Shown: positions 15,681-24,194 of the stretch, one piece after another
Numbering within the stretch: position 1 is the first letter of the stretch
Layout of the letters: the number at the start of each line of letters is the position of its first letter
Source: RGIG2094 sp045660065
GTDB lineage: Bacteria > Bacillota > Clostridia > RGIG6154
DNA length: 46,765 nt
Reading direction: 5' to 3'
Assembly (NCBI GenBank): GCA_045660065.1
Contig: JAZRDC010000128.1
Location: 1-46,765, forward strand
Program-made: the position numbers and the translations under genes
Notes under the pieces: model-generated
Database searches by the model: none
The model's input: only the letters and a program-made list of their open reading frames with translations
Told to the model about the DNA's origin: nothing

Positions 15681-16064
15681 TTAAAGATTTTGCGGCAAAA
15701 CTACAAAAGTATTTGTGGTATTTACACCCTCGATGCTTTCAGGTAGTGGCGTCATATCTACATTCTGAATTGTTATTCTTTTTGCAAAAACCTGAACATC
15801 TTTTATTACTGTTCTGAAAAATCCCTCTTTTATAACCCTTATATTACACAAAGAAAAAGGCTGAATACTGCCCGGTTTTTCAGATAATTCTATGTCAGGT
15901 GCATCAATGCTTACAATGGGTGTATTTCCGTTTTCATCAGTTATCAGCGAATATAAAAGCACCTCCTTACCATCTTCAATTTGCGATACATAAACATTTG
16001 CTCCACTTACAGGCAAAATTCTTCCTGCGGCAAAAGTTGTTACTCCTAAAAATCCTTTTTCCAT
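15681..16064 (-). CDS. Carboxypeptidase-regulatory-like / surface beta-sandwich protein
   Basis: This 127-aa protein has the pattern of a carboxypeptidase-D regulatory-like beta-sandwich: GRILPVSGANVYVSQ, then SLITDENGNTPIVSIDAPD (the T-D-x-x-G-x-[FT] turn typical of the fold), then IRVIKEGFFRTVIKDVQVF. It has no signal peptide. I chose the ATG at 16064 because AGGAGG lies 9 nt upstream; an in-frame TTG at 16097 would add 11 residues without a ribosome binding site. It lies 13 bp before the SpoIID-like gene, so the two are very likely partners in one transcript. Its exact role is unknown. Confidence 0.7.
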   Translation of the reverse strand: MEKGFLGVTTFAAGRILPVSGANVYVSQIEDGKEVLLYSLITDENGNTPIVSIDAPDIELSEKPGSIQPFSLCNIRVIKEGFFRTVIKDVQVFAKRITIQNVDMTPLPESIEGVNTTNTFVVLPQNL

Positions 16065-16118
16065 ACAAAAAAACCTCCTCAAGTAAATAATACTCAAAGA
16101 GGTTATCCATTATAACTT

Positions 16119-17012
16119 TTATTTTTGTTTTTGGGTTAATCTAAGTTCCATTATCAGAATTGATATAATGATCATAAACGCACCTACAACATAATTTACT
16201 GTAAGTTTATCATATCCGCACAAAACTGAAACCACGCCTGATATTATGGTTGACAGGGGCAATAGCATTGAAACCTTCATCGGATTTAAGTGAGTTCCCG
16301 CCTCTGTACGCATAAGCCAGCATATTCCAATAGATACAAGGCCAAACAAGGCAGATAAAATTAAAATTACAGGGTTTGCAGTAAACATTGCGCTTTCAAT
16401 GGGAATGCCGCCTACTTTTACAAAATTAAGCACTACCGCCAGAATTACTGACTCAGCAAAGTAAACAATCATATAAATTACCATGTAAAGCATAAGATTT
16501 AAATCTTTTCCATAAAGGGAAAGCAAAACCACATAAATTCCAGCAAGGATTCCCGCAAGACCGCAGAGAATGTTTCCTATGCCAAGATTTCCAAGTTCGC
16601 CAAGTTTAACTCCGCTTAACACAAAGCAACCCACAAGGCACAACACACATGCAATTATCTGATTTATTGCAGGCTTTTTTCTTGTTGTAAGATATACCAT
16701 AACAGGAACTACTGCGCAAGATAATCTTTCCAAAAATGCGTAACAAGCAGGTGTTGTATACTGAAGTCCTATTCTTTGTAGCATATTTGCCAACACGCTC
16801 ATAGTTGCCATTGGAATTGCTACTTTTAAAAATTTCCCGTTAATATTTTTTAAGTTTTTTGCAGACAGCACAAGAAATAAAATTACAGAAAAGAATGTGC
16901 ACACCGCCGCCAAAACAGAGGCTGAGTAATAATTATATAAATATGTTGTTATAACCGGGTCTATACCCCATACAACCATTGCTGTAATAAGCATTATGTA
17001 ATATTTTTTCAT
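16119..17012 (-). CDS. EamA/DMT-family transporter
   Basis: Drug/metabolite transporters of this family move small molecules across the membrane, usually by exchange or proton coupling. The 297-aa protein has about ten hydrophobic segments in two EamA halves (~1-140 and ~150-295), begins MKKYYIMLITAMVVWGIDPV, and has the family motifs of a charged residue in the first helix and LERLSCAVVPVMVYL in the first half. The ATG at 17012 is preferred over the TTG at 17015 because GGAG lies 8 nt upstream. The substrate cannot be deduced. It has a consensus promoter of its own and may read through into the cell-wall gene run that follows. Confidence 0.88.
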   Translation of the reverse strand: MKKYYIMLITAMVVWGIDPVITTYLYNYYSASVLAAVCTFFSVILFLVLSAKNLKNINGKFLKVAIPMATMSVLANMLQRIGLQYTTPACYAFLERLSCAVVPVMVYLTTRKKPAINQIIACVLCLVGCFVLSGVKLGELGNLGIGNILCGLAGILAGIYVVLLSLYGKDLNLMLYMVIYMIVYFAESVILAVVLNFVKVGGIPIESAMFTANPVILILSALFGLVSIGICWLMRTEAGTHLNPMKVSMLLPLSTIISGVVSVLCGYDKLTVNYVVGAFMIIISILIMELRLTQKQK

Positions 17013-17044
17013 CAATGTTGCTCCTTAAAATTCAAATCGATTGT

Positions 17045-17073
17045 ATTCTATCACAAACAACTTTTGGTGTCAA
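17045..17073 (-). promoter_or_regulatory. Promoter of the EamA transporter gene
   Basis: On the minus strand, TTGACA (17073-17068) is followed after 17 bp by TAGAAT (17050-17045). Confidence 0.75.
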
Positions 17074-17110
17074 CCGATAAAAAAAATAAAGCGGAAAATT
17101 CCGCTTTATT
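17074..17110 (-). terminator. Intrinsic terminator of the 933-aa SLH gene
   Basis: AATAAAGCGGAA (17085-17096) pairs with TTCCGCTTTATT (17099-17110) around a two-base loop, and the minus-strand transcript continues into a T run. It overlaps the -35 region of the EamA promoter. Confidence 0.88.
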
Positions 17111-17115
17111 TTTAA

Positions 17116-19917
17116 TTATTTAACTAACTGTGATGGACGGAGATTGAAGAACAAGTCATATTCGTAATCAAATGCTCTTAAAAGCTGATAATCAATTTCA
17201 GTTTCATCGTAAACCTTGTATGTAGTTTCTCCATTTTTTGTGGTTGTAGCAATAAGTTTGCTTCCGTCAAAAACCATAACTGTTATAGATACCGGGTTGT
17301 TACTAAATGTATTTCTGCCTCTGTCTTCCTTGTCGTTACCCATATATACCAAAATGTCGCCTTTTTCTAAAAAGTCTGTTCTGAAATCTTTGATTGCACT
17401 TGTAGAAAATTCCCACTGAAGGTCATCGCCAACATACATACTGTAGCCGCCCCAATATCTGTCAACAATCATAGATTTTAAAGGCTTGTGTTCGTCTTTA
17501 ACCTCTGCCTGACGAACGTAAACATTTATCGGCACGTTGTCTTCACCTGTAAATCCACCTGTTTCTTCATCAGAACCCGGAACATGTGCCTCTACTGTAA
17601 ATAAAATGTCAGCAATATCTTTTGCGCTTGGGATATCTAATTCTTTGCCCATTGCCTTATAAATGCCTTCTGCAAAGTCTGTATCTGTACCGTACTGTGC
17701 AAGATCGCCCTCTGCAATTTTTTCAAGTGTTTCTGCTTCAGTTTTGTTTAATTTATCTGCACCAACTGTGTTGGAAATTGAATTTGATGGAATGTTATCA
17801 ACCATACCACCATCTGCAACAATTGTTTCACCAACTTCTGCAATAACTTTAACAGTGTAGCTTAATGTTACTTTTTCACCTGGTGCGATGTCCGGAAGAT
17901 TCCAACTGATTACACCATCATAATCTGTGCCACCACCTACAATAGAACCTTCAACCAACTGAGTGCCTTTTGGAACAATTTCCGTTACATTTATGCCTTT
18001 ATATGTTTCTTCGCCTTTGTTATAAATTTCACCCCATTCAAGGTATTTTTCATCATTTGTATGGTTTGAAATTTCAATTGTATATGTGAGATTGTCGCCT
18101 TTAACTGCAGTACCAAAATGTGTAATATCAACAGTTCTGTCAATATTCATCATCGGATATTGAATGCGGCTCTTTATTTTATCAGAAAGTGTAATTTTTG
18201 CTACATCATTACCCAGGTCATCATCAAAACTTTCGCTCAACAAAAATTCCAATGGACGACCTATAAAGATTGAATCACATGTGTCAAATTTTTGCATCAT
18301 ATAATCAAAATCTGCCTTGATAGCACCATCAACTTCAACCTTGTCTTTTACAGGATCTGTGGTGATAGCACCACCTGTGCAATGAAGAGTTAAATTGTTA
18401 CCGGTAAAAAATGTTGTATGTCCGCTATTTTTGTCTTTGTAAGTAATGATATACAAATCCCCCGGGCGCATAGTGTTTTCATAATCTTTGACAAATGCCA
18501 TCATATTGTTATTTTTAACACTTTCGGCTTCTAATTTATTACCTTCTGTATCATAATAGCTATAGTGTACTTCGCCATCTACGCCATCGCTTTTAAATTC
18601 AATTCCTTCTGTATAATCATCAAGATTACCTACGTTAAATGAATCAGAAGTTACAAGTACATTGTATCTTGAAGCTTTCATTGAAGCCTTATAAGCATCA
18701 AAATCAATCCACCATGCGATACCGCCTTCAACATCATTTTCTGTTTTAGGTTCAAATATTTTTGCGTCTGCCGTCTTTACATCAAACTGATTGTTTGCAA
18801 CTCTGTAAAGGTCATATGTAGACAATCCTGAGTGCTGAGTCACTTCTCCCATTGCGTGTATACCAAGTGCTTCATTATACACCTGATTGGTGTAATTTGA
18901 ACATACTGCATAAAAATTGACATCCTTGGTTGCAAGCTCAGGAGCTGATCGAGCAAAAACTCTTGTTTTCCCGCCATAATAATGGTTTACACGTCCCAAA
19001 GTTGATCCGTCATACTGCATATAAGGACCTTTTACATAATACGCCCAAGCAGCAGCCACTAATGCTTCTTCCATATCAGCACGTGTTGTAACTTCAGTAC
19101 CTGCTTTAACAACTTCAATTTTTGTAAGCTTACAGTTTACACAAGTATATGTAATTTCGCCGTCTTTGGTTTCAGTTACATCTTTTGTAAGTTCACCGTA
19201 GTTGAATTTATGTTCTGCTTTTTCAACATGTGTTTCATCCAAAGCACAAACTCTCTGGCAAGTTCCGTCACCGTTATCTTTGTATTCACTCCAATTGTGA
19301 TAATGTGTGGTTATAAGTTTTGCAATAGCATTTGCAGTCCAGGCACGTGTTACTTCTTCCTTTGGAAGAATTTTATTTTCGCTATCCGGGGTGATAACAC
19401 CATCTGCTACCGCCCAACAATAAGCAGATAACGCATATTGTTCGATTTCTTTTGCATCAGCATATTTTGCCAGATTGCAGTATGCATCCAGATTTCCATA
19501 ACCTGTAGCCTTTGCCCATTCATGCAAAAATGTTACAGCGTGGCTTCTGTCAACAGGCAGTTCTGCACCGATTGTACCATCTTCGAAAGGCTTGATAATC
19601 CCGTTGTTGTATGCCCAGATAATGGCATTTACGTAATATTCACCGCTGACTACATCGGTAAATTCTGCTTTTTTGCCCACTTCAGGCTCACCTGCTGCTC
19701 TATACAAAAATGTAATAAACTGAGCACGTGTGCATCCTTCATTATAACCAAATGTACCATCTTCGTGGCCTTTGATTATGCCCTTTTCTGCCATTTCAAA
19801 AATAGCATCTTTGTACATAGCATCGTCTGCTACATCTGAAAATGCAAATGCAGGCAATACTGTACCAAGCACCATTATTACAGAGAGTAATAATGATATA
19901 ATTTTTCTGGTTTTCAT
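17116..19917 (-). CDS. SLH-domain surface protein with possible NlpC/P60-like domain and DUF11 domain
   Basis: This is a predicted exported, S-layer-anchored protein, 933 aa from the ATG at 19917 (GGGAG lies 8-9 nt upstream; an in-frame GTG at 19926 is less likely). A signal peptide ends near AFA (25). Three SLH repeats follow (~26-205; FSDV...GIIKGHEDGTFGYNEGCTRAQF in the first), which bind secondary cell-wall polymers. Residues ~207-270 form a Cys-containing module (CQRVC ... YTCVNC). Residues ~280-560 contain VCSNYTNQVYNEALG (Cys339) and RPGDLYIITYKDKNSGHTTFF (His500), an order and spacing reminiscent of NlpC/P60 or amidase-like cysteine hydrolases. Residues ~575-725 resemble a DUF11 beta domain (NLTYTIEISNHT, PDIAPGEKVTLSYTVKV). 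The enzyme assignment is tentative. It is monocistronic with its own terminator. Confidence 0.85.
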   Translation of the reverse strand: MKTRKIISLLLSVIMVLGTVLPAFAFSDVADDAMYKDAIFEMAEKGIIKGHEDGTFGYNEGCTRAQFITFLYRAAGEPEVGKKAEFTDVVSGEYYVNAIIWAYNNGIIKPFEDGTIGAELPVDRSHAVTFLHEWAKATGYGNLDAYCNLAKYADAKEIEQYALSAYCWAVADGVITPDSENKILPKEEVTRAWTANAIAKLITTHYHNWSEYKDNGDGTCQRVCALDETHVEKAEHKFNYGELTKDVTETKDGEITYTCVNCKLTKIEVVKAGTEVTTRADMEEALVAAAWAYYVKGPYMQYDGSTLGRVNHYYGGKTRVFARSAPELATKDVNFYAVCSNYTNQVYNEALGIHAMGEVTQHSGLSTYDLYRVANNQFDVKTADAKIFEPKTENDVEGGIAWWIDFDAYKASMKASRYNVLVTSDSFNVGNLDDYTEGIEFKSDGVDGEVHYSYYDTEGNKLEAESVKNNNMMAFVKDYENTMRPGDLYIITYKDKNSGHTTFFTGNNLTLHCTGGAITTDPVKDKVEVDGAIKADFDYMMQKFDTCDSIFIGRPLEFLLSESFDDDLGNDVAKITLSDKIKSRIQYPMMNIDRTVDITHFGTAVKGDNLTYTIEISNHTNDEKYLEWGEIYNKGEETYKGINVTEIVPKGTQLVEGSIVGGGTDYDGVISWNLPDIAPGEKVTLSYTVKVIAEVGETIVADGGMVDNIPSNSISNTVGADKLNKTEAETLEKIAEGDLAQYGTDTDFAEGIYKAMGKELDIPSAKDIADILFTVEAHVPGSDEETGGFTGEDNVPINVYVRQAEVKDEHKPLKSMIVDRYWGGYSMYVGDDLQWEFSTSAIKDFRTDFLEKGDILVYMGNDKEDRGRNTFSNNPVSITVMVFDGSKLIATTTKNGETTYKVYDETEIDYQLLRAFDYEYDLFFNLRPSQLVK

Positions 19918-20024
19918 GGTATCCACTCCCTATTATATAATTTCTCCTTGATTATAACCAAAACCCCATATTTTTGAAATGGAAAAATAATAACTATAAG
20001 GATTTTTCACAACTGAAATTTTCA

Positions 20025-20064
20025 CAAAAAAAGACTGTAAAAACTTTTAAGTTTTTACAGTCTT
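20025..20064 (-). terminator. Intrinsic terminator of the minus-strand GH3 gene
   Basis: AAGACTGTAAAAACTT (20031-20046) pairs with the matching arm at 20049-20064 around a two-base loop; the minus-strand transcript continues into a run of seven T residues. Confidence 0.9.
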
Positions 20065-20070
20065 GGGTTA

Positions 20071-21654
20071 TTATAAATTCAGTTTGTAAGGAAGTTTTCC
20101 TTCCATTTTGATTTTTCCTAAAATCGCCTCAGCCGCCGCTTCAACATTAAGTTCATTTATTCCGCCATAAAGTTGAACAACTGTCTGTTCGTGCGGATAA
20201 AAATCATCAAGGAAAAATGGTGTTGCAAAGTTTATGAAAATCTTTTTGCTGTCATCAATAAGATGAACTGTCCACGCAGAATTAAAGGTTTCGTGGAATA
20301 CATCAATCTGTATCGGGCTGTCAAGCATACAAATTACATAATCGTAATTTTCAAGCTGAGCCTTCATTTTATCTTCCCAGAACTGAGTATAATTAAGTTT
20401 AATATCAACATTAAACCCTTCTTTTCTCAGAACTTCAGCAAAATGTTCAGCACCTTTTTGATTTCTCTTCCATCCGACCAGTTTTCCTTCAGGAGTTATT
20501 ACATCAAGAAGAATATTCTTCTTTGAATTATCAATAGGAAGAATGTTAAGATTGTTTCTGACCAATGTTGTGCTTTTCTTTACGATATCAGTAAATGTAT
20601 CATCAACATATTTGCCATCAGGCTCTGGGAACTTTCTGCCGTTTTCATCAATACCGAGTCTTTCGTAGAAGCGTTCAATTCTTTCAATCGCATCATCTAA
20701 ACGTGACATTGGAATATTGCCGTTTTCAAGTTCTTCAACAATGCGTTCGCCTGCTTCTAACGGAGGCCACAATAAGAAGTCTGCTCCGCAAGCAAAAGCC
20801 GCAACAGCCTCTTCAACCTGATCGCCGTATGCTTTACCACCCATTGTGAGAGCATCTGTTACAACAACGCCGTCAAAACCAAGTTTTTCTTTTAAAAGAC
20901 CGATTGTTAAATCTTTTGAATATGTAGCAATAGGAGTATCACCGTAGTCCGCTTTATCTGAGAATGATTTAAGTGTAAGGTGAGATGTCATTACAGACAT
21001 TGCACCCGCTTTGAAAGTTTCAGCATAAACACGGCCGTAAGTTTCCATCCATCTGTCAAAATCAAACACATTGTGTCCGCTTGAAATATGGAAATTAACA
21101 TGGTGTGTTCCAACGCCCGGAAAATGCTTAACAGTTGCCGCAACATTCTGGTCCTGCAAACCTTTTACAACTTTTGCAAACATATTTGCCGCAAATTCTG
21201 CATCATTTGAAATCGGCAAACCGCTGCTGCTTGAAAGACCTCTGTGATATGCAAGGTCAACACAAGGGCCAAGTAACCAGTCAACATCATTGTAATTCAT
21301 CTGCATACCAAGACATTTGCCATATTCATATGCAAGTTCTTCTGAATTTGTTGCACCTACAACTATCTGTGTAAGAGGCTGTACGCCGTTATCACCGATA
21401 TTTGCACCGTCAGCACAGATAACCAAAGGAGTCTTTGATGCTTTTCTGCACTTTGCCACAAATTCTGACCTTGTAATAGATTCGCCCTCTTCCATTTCAA
21501 TAAGACCTTCAACAGGGCCTTTTGAAAAATACATTCCGCTTACCGGATATTTTTCAAAAAATTCCTTTAAAGTTCCTTCTTTATCCATTACGAAAATGTT
21601 TAAAATCATTGTTTTGTAAACTTTTTCTCGTAAACTCATATTTTTAAAATCCAT
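20071..21654 (-). CDS. GH3-family glycosidase, NagZ-type, Asp-to-Asn in the acid/base pair
   Basis: GH3 enzymes release sugars from the non-reducing end of beta-linked glycosides; the NagZ branch acts on N-acetylglucosaminides and uses an Asp-x-His pair as acid/base. The 527-aa protein has no signal peptide, so it is predicted to be cytoplasmic. It carries KHFPGVG (176-182), a probable acid/base loop ending VNFH (187-189, where NagZ has Asp-Ser-His), and the nucleophile segment GVVVTDALT with Asp267. Its C-terminal ~190 residues match the second domain of the plus-strand array and end KLPYKLNL, like the array's KLTYDVNF. The Asn at the pair position may lower or change activity. It has its own promoter and terminator and lies 5 kb from the six-gene array. 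Confidence 0.9.
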   Translation of the reverse strand: MDFKNMSLREKVYKTMILNIFVMDKEGTLKEFFEKYPVSGMYFSKGPVEGLIEMEEGESITRSEFVAKCRKASKTPLVICADGANIGDNGVQPLTQIVVGATNSEELAYEYGKCLGMQMNYNDVDWLLGPCVDLAYHRGLSSSSGLPISNDAEFAANMFAKVVKGLQDQNVAATVKHFPGVGTHHVNFHISSGHNVFDFDRWMETYGRVYAETFKAGAMSVMTSHLTLKSFSDKADYGDTPIATYSKDLTIGLLKEKLGFDGVVVTDALTMGGKAYGDQVEEAVAAFACGADFLLWPPLEAGERIVEELENGNIPMSRLDDAIERIERFYERLGIDENGRKFPEPDGKYVDDTFTDIVKKSTTLVRNNLNILPIDNSKKNILLDVITPEGKLVGWKRNQKGAEHFAEVLRKEGFNVDIKLNYTQFWEDKMKAQLENYDYVICMLDSPIQIDVFHETFNSAWTVHLIDDSKKIFINFATPFFLDDFYPHEQTVVQLYGGINELNVEAAAEAILGKIKMEGKLPYKLNL

Positions 21655-21685
21655 AATTATTACCTCTTCTCTCTTTTTTTATTTA

Positions 21686-21714
21686 ATTATATCACTATTA
21701 AAATACGCAGTAAA
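21686..21714 (-). promoter_or_regulatory. Promoter of the minus-strand GH3 gene
   Basis: On the minus strand, TTTACT (21714-21709) is followed after 17 bp by TATAAT (21691-21686), with TGA directly before the -10. The -35 resembles the TTGACT used by the array genes. Confidence 0.6.
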
Positions 21715-21729
21715 TCCGCTTAATTAATA

Positions 21730-21963
21730 ATGTTTATTTTGAACAAAAAAACGACGATTTTAGTTATCGTATCTACTCACTTTTATTTTACTATTTTTTC
21801 TTATTTAAGTCAACAAAAAACAAGCAAAATTTCATTGATTTTCAATGCAATTCACCCTAAAAAAACCGTTAATAAAATCTTAAAAATTGTTCAGAACGAA
21901 CAAACCGAACCTCAAAGGCGTACAAACCTCTACGAAGCCCTGCTCAAAAGTATTAAATCATAA
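21730..21963 (+). CDS. Doubtful small ORF (77 aa) ending at a terminator
   Basis: No family is recognised. The C-terminal half (KKTVNKILKIVQNEQTEPQRRTNLYEALLKSIKS) has a protein-like, amphipathic look, and the stop codon directly abuts a terminator, as for a real small gene. Against it, no ribosome binding site precedes the ATG at 21730, the first half is low-complexity and AT-rich, and no clear plus-strand promoter is visible. A later start in the second half is possible. If it is not coding, the interval 21655-22090 holds only the GH3 promoter and three hairpins. Confidence 0.35.
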   Translation: MFILNKKTTILVIVSTHFYFTIFSYLSQQKTSKISLIFNAIHPKKTVNKILKIVQNEQTEPQRRTNLYEALLKSIKS

Positions 21964-21990
21964 AAAGTCAGGACATGTGCCTGACTTTTT
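21962..21990. terminator. Bidirectional terminator downstream of groEL
   Basis: AAAAAGTCAGG (21962-21972) pairs with CCTGACTTTTT (21980-21990) around ACATGTG, giving T runs in both directions. Confidence 0.85.
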
Positions 21991-22000
21991 ATTCCTATAA

Positions 22001-22084
22001 ATTTGAAAGTCCCCAATGAAACATTGAGGACTTTGCGCGAGCGAACAAATTTGCAAACCAATGCGAAATGATAATTTCGCATTG
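22001..22084. repeat. Two structured hairpins in the groEL 3' region
   Basis: The first hairpin pairs AAAGTCC (22006-22012) with GGACTTT (22028-22034) and CAATG (22014-22018) with CATTG (22022-22026) around AAA. ATTTG and CAAATT, just outside, could form an outer stem. The second pairs CAATGCGAAAT (22059-22069) with ATTTCGCATTG (22074-22084) around GATA. Neither has an adjacent T run. The layout, an outer arm with an inner hairpin, resembles repeat family A, but the sequence differs. Confidence 0.55.
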
Positions 22085-22090
22085 AGCATA

Positions 22091-23719
22091 TTAATACATG
22101 CCCATTCCGCCGCCAGGCATACCCGCTGGTGCCGGTGCTTCTTTTTCAGGCTGATTTGCAACAACGCTTTCGGTTGTAAGAATCATTGCTGATACTGACG
22201 CTGCATTCTGAAGTGCGCTTCTTGTAACCTTTGCAGGATCTACGATACCTGCTTTAATCATATCCTGATATTCTTCGATTAAAGCGTTAAAGCCAATACC
22301 TTTTTCGCTTTCTTTGATTTTTTCAACGATAACTGCGCCTTCCAAACCTGCATTTTTAGCAATCTGTTTAACAGGTTCTTCCAATGCTTTTTTAACAAGC
22401 ATCATACCTGTTTTTTCATCGCCTGTTGCACTTTCCAAAAGTGCGTCAATTACAGGGATAGCATTGATATAAGCAGTTCCGCCGCCAGGTACGATACCTT
22501 CTTCAACTGCGGCACGTGTCGCAGCGAGTGCGTCTTCGATACGGAGTTTTCTTTCTTTCATTTCAGTTTCTGTTGCAGCACCAACTTTTACTACTGCAAC
22601 ACCGCCTGACATTTTAGCAAGTCTTTCCTGAAGTTTTTCTCTGTCAAAATCAGATGTTGTTTCTTCAATCTGAGATTTAATCTGATTAACTCTTGACTTA
22701 ATCTTTTCAGCGTCGCCTGCACCGTCAACAATAATTGTGTTTTCTTTCTGAATAACAACCTGTCTTGCACGACCGAGCTGCATAATCTGAGTTTCTTTAA
22801 GGTCTAAACCTAATTCTTCAGAAATAACCTGACCACCTGTCAAAATTGCGATATCTTCAAGCATAGCCTTTCTTCTGTCACCAAATCCAGGTGCTTTTAC
22901 AGCAACAACTGTAAATGTTCCTCTTAATTTGTTAACAATCAAAGTAGCAAGTGCTTCACCTTCGATATCTTCTGCGATAATAACAAGTTTTTTACCTGCC
23001 TGAACAATCTGTTCCAAAAGTGGTAAAACTTCCTGAATGTTTGTGATTTTTTTGTCTGTGATTAAAATGTAAGCGTCGTCAATAACTGCTTCCATTTTGT
23101 CAGTATCTGTTACCATGTAAGGTGAAATATAACCTCTGTCAAACTGCATACCTTCAACAACTTCAACAGTAGTTTCTGCAGTTTTTGATTCTTCAACAGT
23201 AATAACACCGTCGCTTGTAACTTTTTCCATTGCGTCTGCAATTAAAGCGCCGATTCTGTCATCAGCAGATGAAACTGCTGCAACACGAGCGATATCTTCT
23301 TTACCGTCAACTTTTTTGCTTGAAGCCAAAATTGCTTCTACAACACTGTCAACTGCTTTCTGCATACCTTTTCTTAAAATCATTGGGTTTGCACCTGCAG
23401 CAACATTTTTAAGACCTTCTCTTACCATAGCCTGTGCAAGAAGTGTAGCGGTAGTTGTACCGTCACCTGCAACATCGTTAGTCTTTGTTGAAACTTCCTT
23501 AACAAGCTGAGCACCCATATTTTCAAATGGATCTTCAAGTTCGATTTCTTTTGCGATTGTAACACCGTCATTAGTGATAAGCGGTGCACCGAATTTTTTG
23601 TCCAATACAACATTTCTGCCTTTAGGACCTAATGTTACTTTTACAGTATCGGCAAGTTTATTTACGCCGCGTTCCAAGCTTTTTCTGGCTACTTCGCCGA
23701 ATAAAATATCTTTAGCCAT
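22091..23719 (-). CDS. groEL: Chaperonin GroEL (60 kDa)
   Basis: GroEL forms the double-ring ATP-driven folding chamber with GroES. The 542-aa protein begins MAKDILFGEVARKSLERGVNKLADTVK and contains GPKGRNVVLDK, VAGDGTTTATLLAQAMV (ATP site), the AAVEEGIVPGGGTA signature and a Gly-Met-rich tail ending GGGMGMY. All are standard. The groES stop is 20 bp upstream and both genes are controlled by the CIRCE promoter. Confidence 0.99.
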   Translation of the reverse strand: MAKDILFGEVARKSLERGVNKLADTVKVTLGPKGRNVVLDKKFGAPLITNDGVTIAKEIELEDPFENMGAQLVKEVSTKTNDVAGDGTTTATLLAQAMVREGLKNVAAGANPMILRKGMQKAVDSVVEAILASSKKVDGKEDIARVAAVSSADDRIGALIADAMEKVTSDGVITVEESKTAETTVEVVEGMQFDRGYISPYMVTDTDKMEAVIDDAYILITDKKITNIQEVLPLLEQIVQAGKKLVIIAEDIEGEALATLIVNKLRGTFTVVAVKAPGFGDRRKAMLEDIAILTGGQVISEELGLDLKETQIMQLGRARQVVIQKENTIIVDGAGDAEKIKSRVNQIKSQIEETTSDFDREKLQERLAKMSGGVAVVKVGAATETEMKERKLRIEDALAATRAAVEEGIVPGGGTAYINAIPVIDALLESATGDEKTGMMLVKKALEEPVKQIAKNAGLEGAVIVEKIKESEKGIGFNALIEEYQDMIKAGIVDPAKVTRSALQNAASVSAMILTTESVVANQPEKEAPAPAGMPGGGMGMY

Positions 23720-23739
23720 AATTAAATTCCTCCTATTAT

Positions 23740-24024
23740 TTATTCAACTTTAGCAAGAACATCGCTCTGCTTTAAAATTGTGTATTCTACGCCGTCGAAT
23801 TTAACTTCTGTACCTGCGTATTTGCTTGTGATAACTTTGTCGCCAACTTTAAGTTCCATAACAACTTCTTTGCCGTCAACAATTCCACCTGGACCTACTG
23901 CTACAACTTCAGCCATCTGTGGCTTTTCTTTAGCAGTACCTGTAAGTATGATACCGCTTGCAGTTGTTTCTTCAGCCTCTACCATTTTTATAACAACTCT
24001 GTCTGCTAATGGTTTAATATTCAT
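23740..24024 (-). CDS. groES: Co-chaperonin GroES (10 kDa)
   Basis: GroES caps the GroEL ring. The 94-aa protein begins MNIKPLADRVVIKMVEAEETTASGIIL, has the mobile-loop Gly-Ile-Ile-Leu segment, EVVAVGPGGIVDGKEV and GDKVITSKYAGTEVKFDG. A GAGGAGAA site precedes the ATG, and the HrcA operator lies at 24052-24078. It is the first gene of the groES-groEL operon. Confidence 0.99.
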   Translation of the reverse strand: MNIKPLADRVVIKMVEAEETTASGIILTGTAKEKPQMAEVVAVGPGGIVDGKEVVMELKVGDKVITSKYAGTEVKFDGVEYTILKQSDVLAKVE

Positions 24025-24051
24025 TTAGCATTCTCCTCTCTGTTTTTCGAA

Positions 24052-24078
24052 TTAGCACTCACCACACGTGAGTGCTAA
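24052..24078. promoter_or_regulatory. CIRCE element (HrcA operator)
   Basis: TTAGCACTC (24052-24060), a 9-bp spacer and GAGTGCTAA (24070-24078) are an exact match to the CIRCE consensus. HrcA binding here represses groES-groEL and heat releases it. hrcA itself is not in the window. Confidence 0.98.
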
Positions 24079-24086
24079 TAAGATAT

Positions 24087-24114
24087 ATTTTACCACTTTA
24101 AACAAATTTTTCAA
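24087..24114 (-). promoter_or_regulatory. Promoter of groES-groEL
   Basis: On the minus strand, TTGAAA (24114-24109) is followed after 16 bp by TAAAAT (24092-24087), directly upstream of CIRCE. Confidence 0.6.
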
Positions 24115-24194
24115 CTTGTCATTATAGCCAAATTTACCCTAAATCGCAGAATTCAATGGTGTTTTCTTTGAAATTCTTCGATTTTTGCGTGTTT

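Noticed and set aside
15623..15817. Open frames opposite the SpoIID-like and beta-sandwich genes
   Set aside because: They are shadows of strongly supported genes, with no ribosome binding site or family likeness.
19210..19839. Two Cys- and Phe-rich plus-strand frames (73 and 133 aa) opposite the 933-aa SLH gene
   Set aside because: Composition and position fit antisense shadows of the SLH repeats; no promoter or ribosome binding site.
24052..24078. CIRCE as a novel element
   Set aside because: It is an exact match to the known HrcA operator, so it is listed only as a feature.
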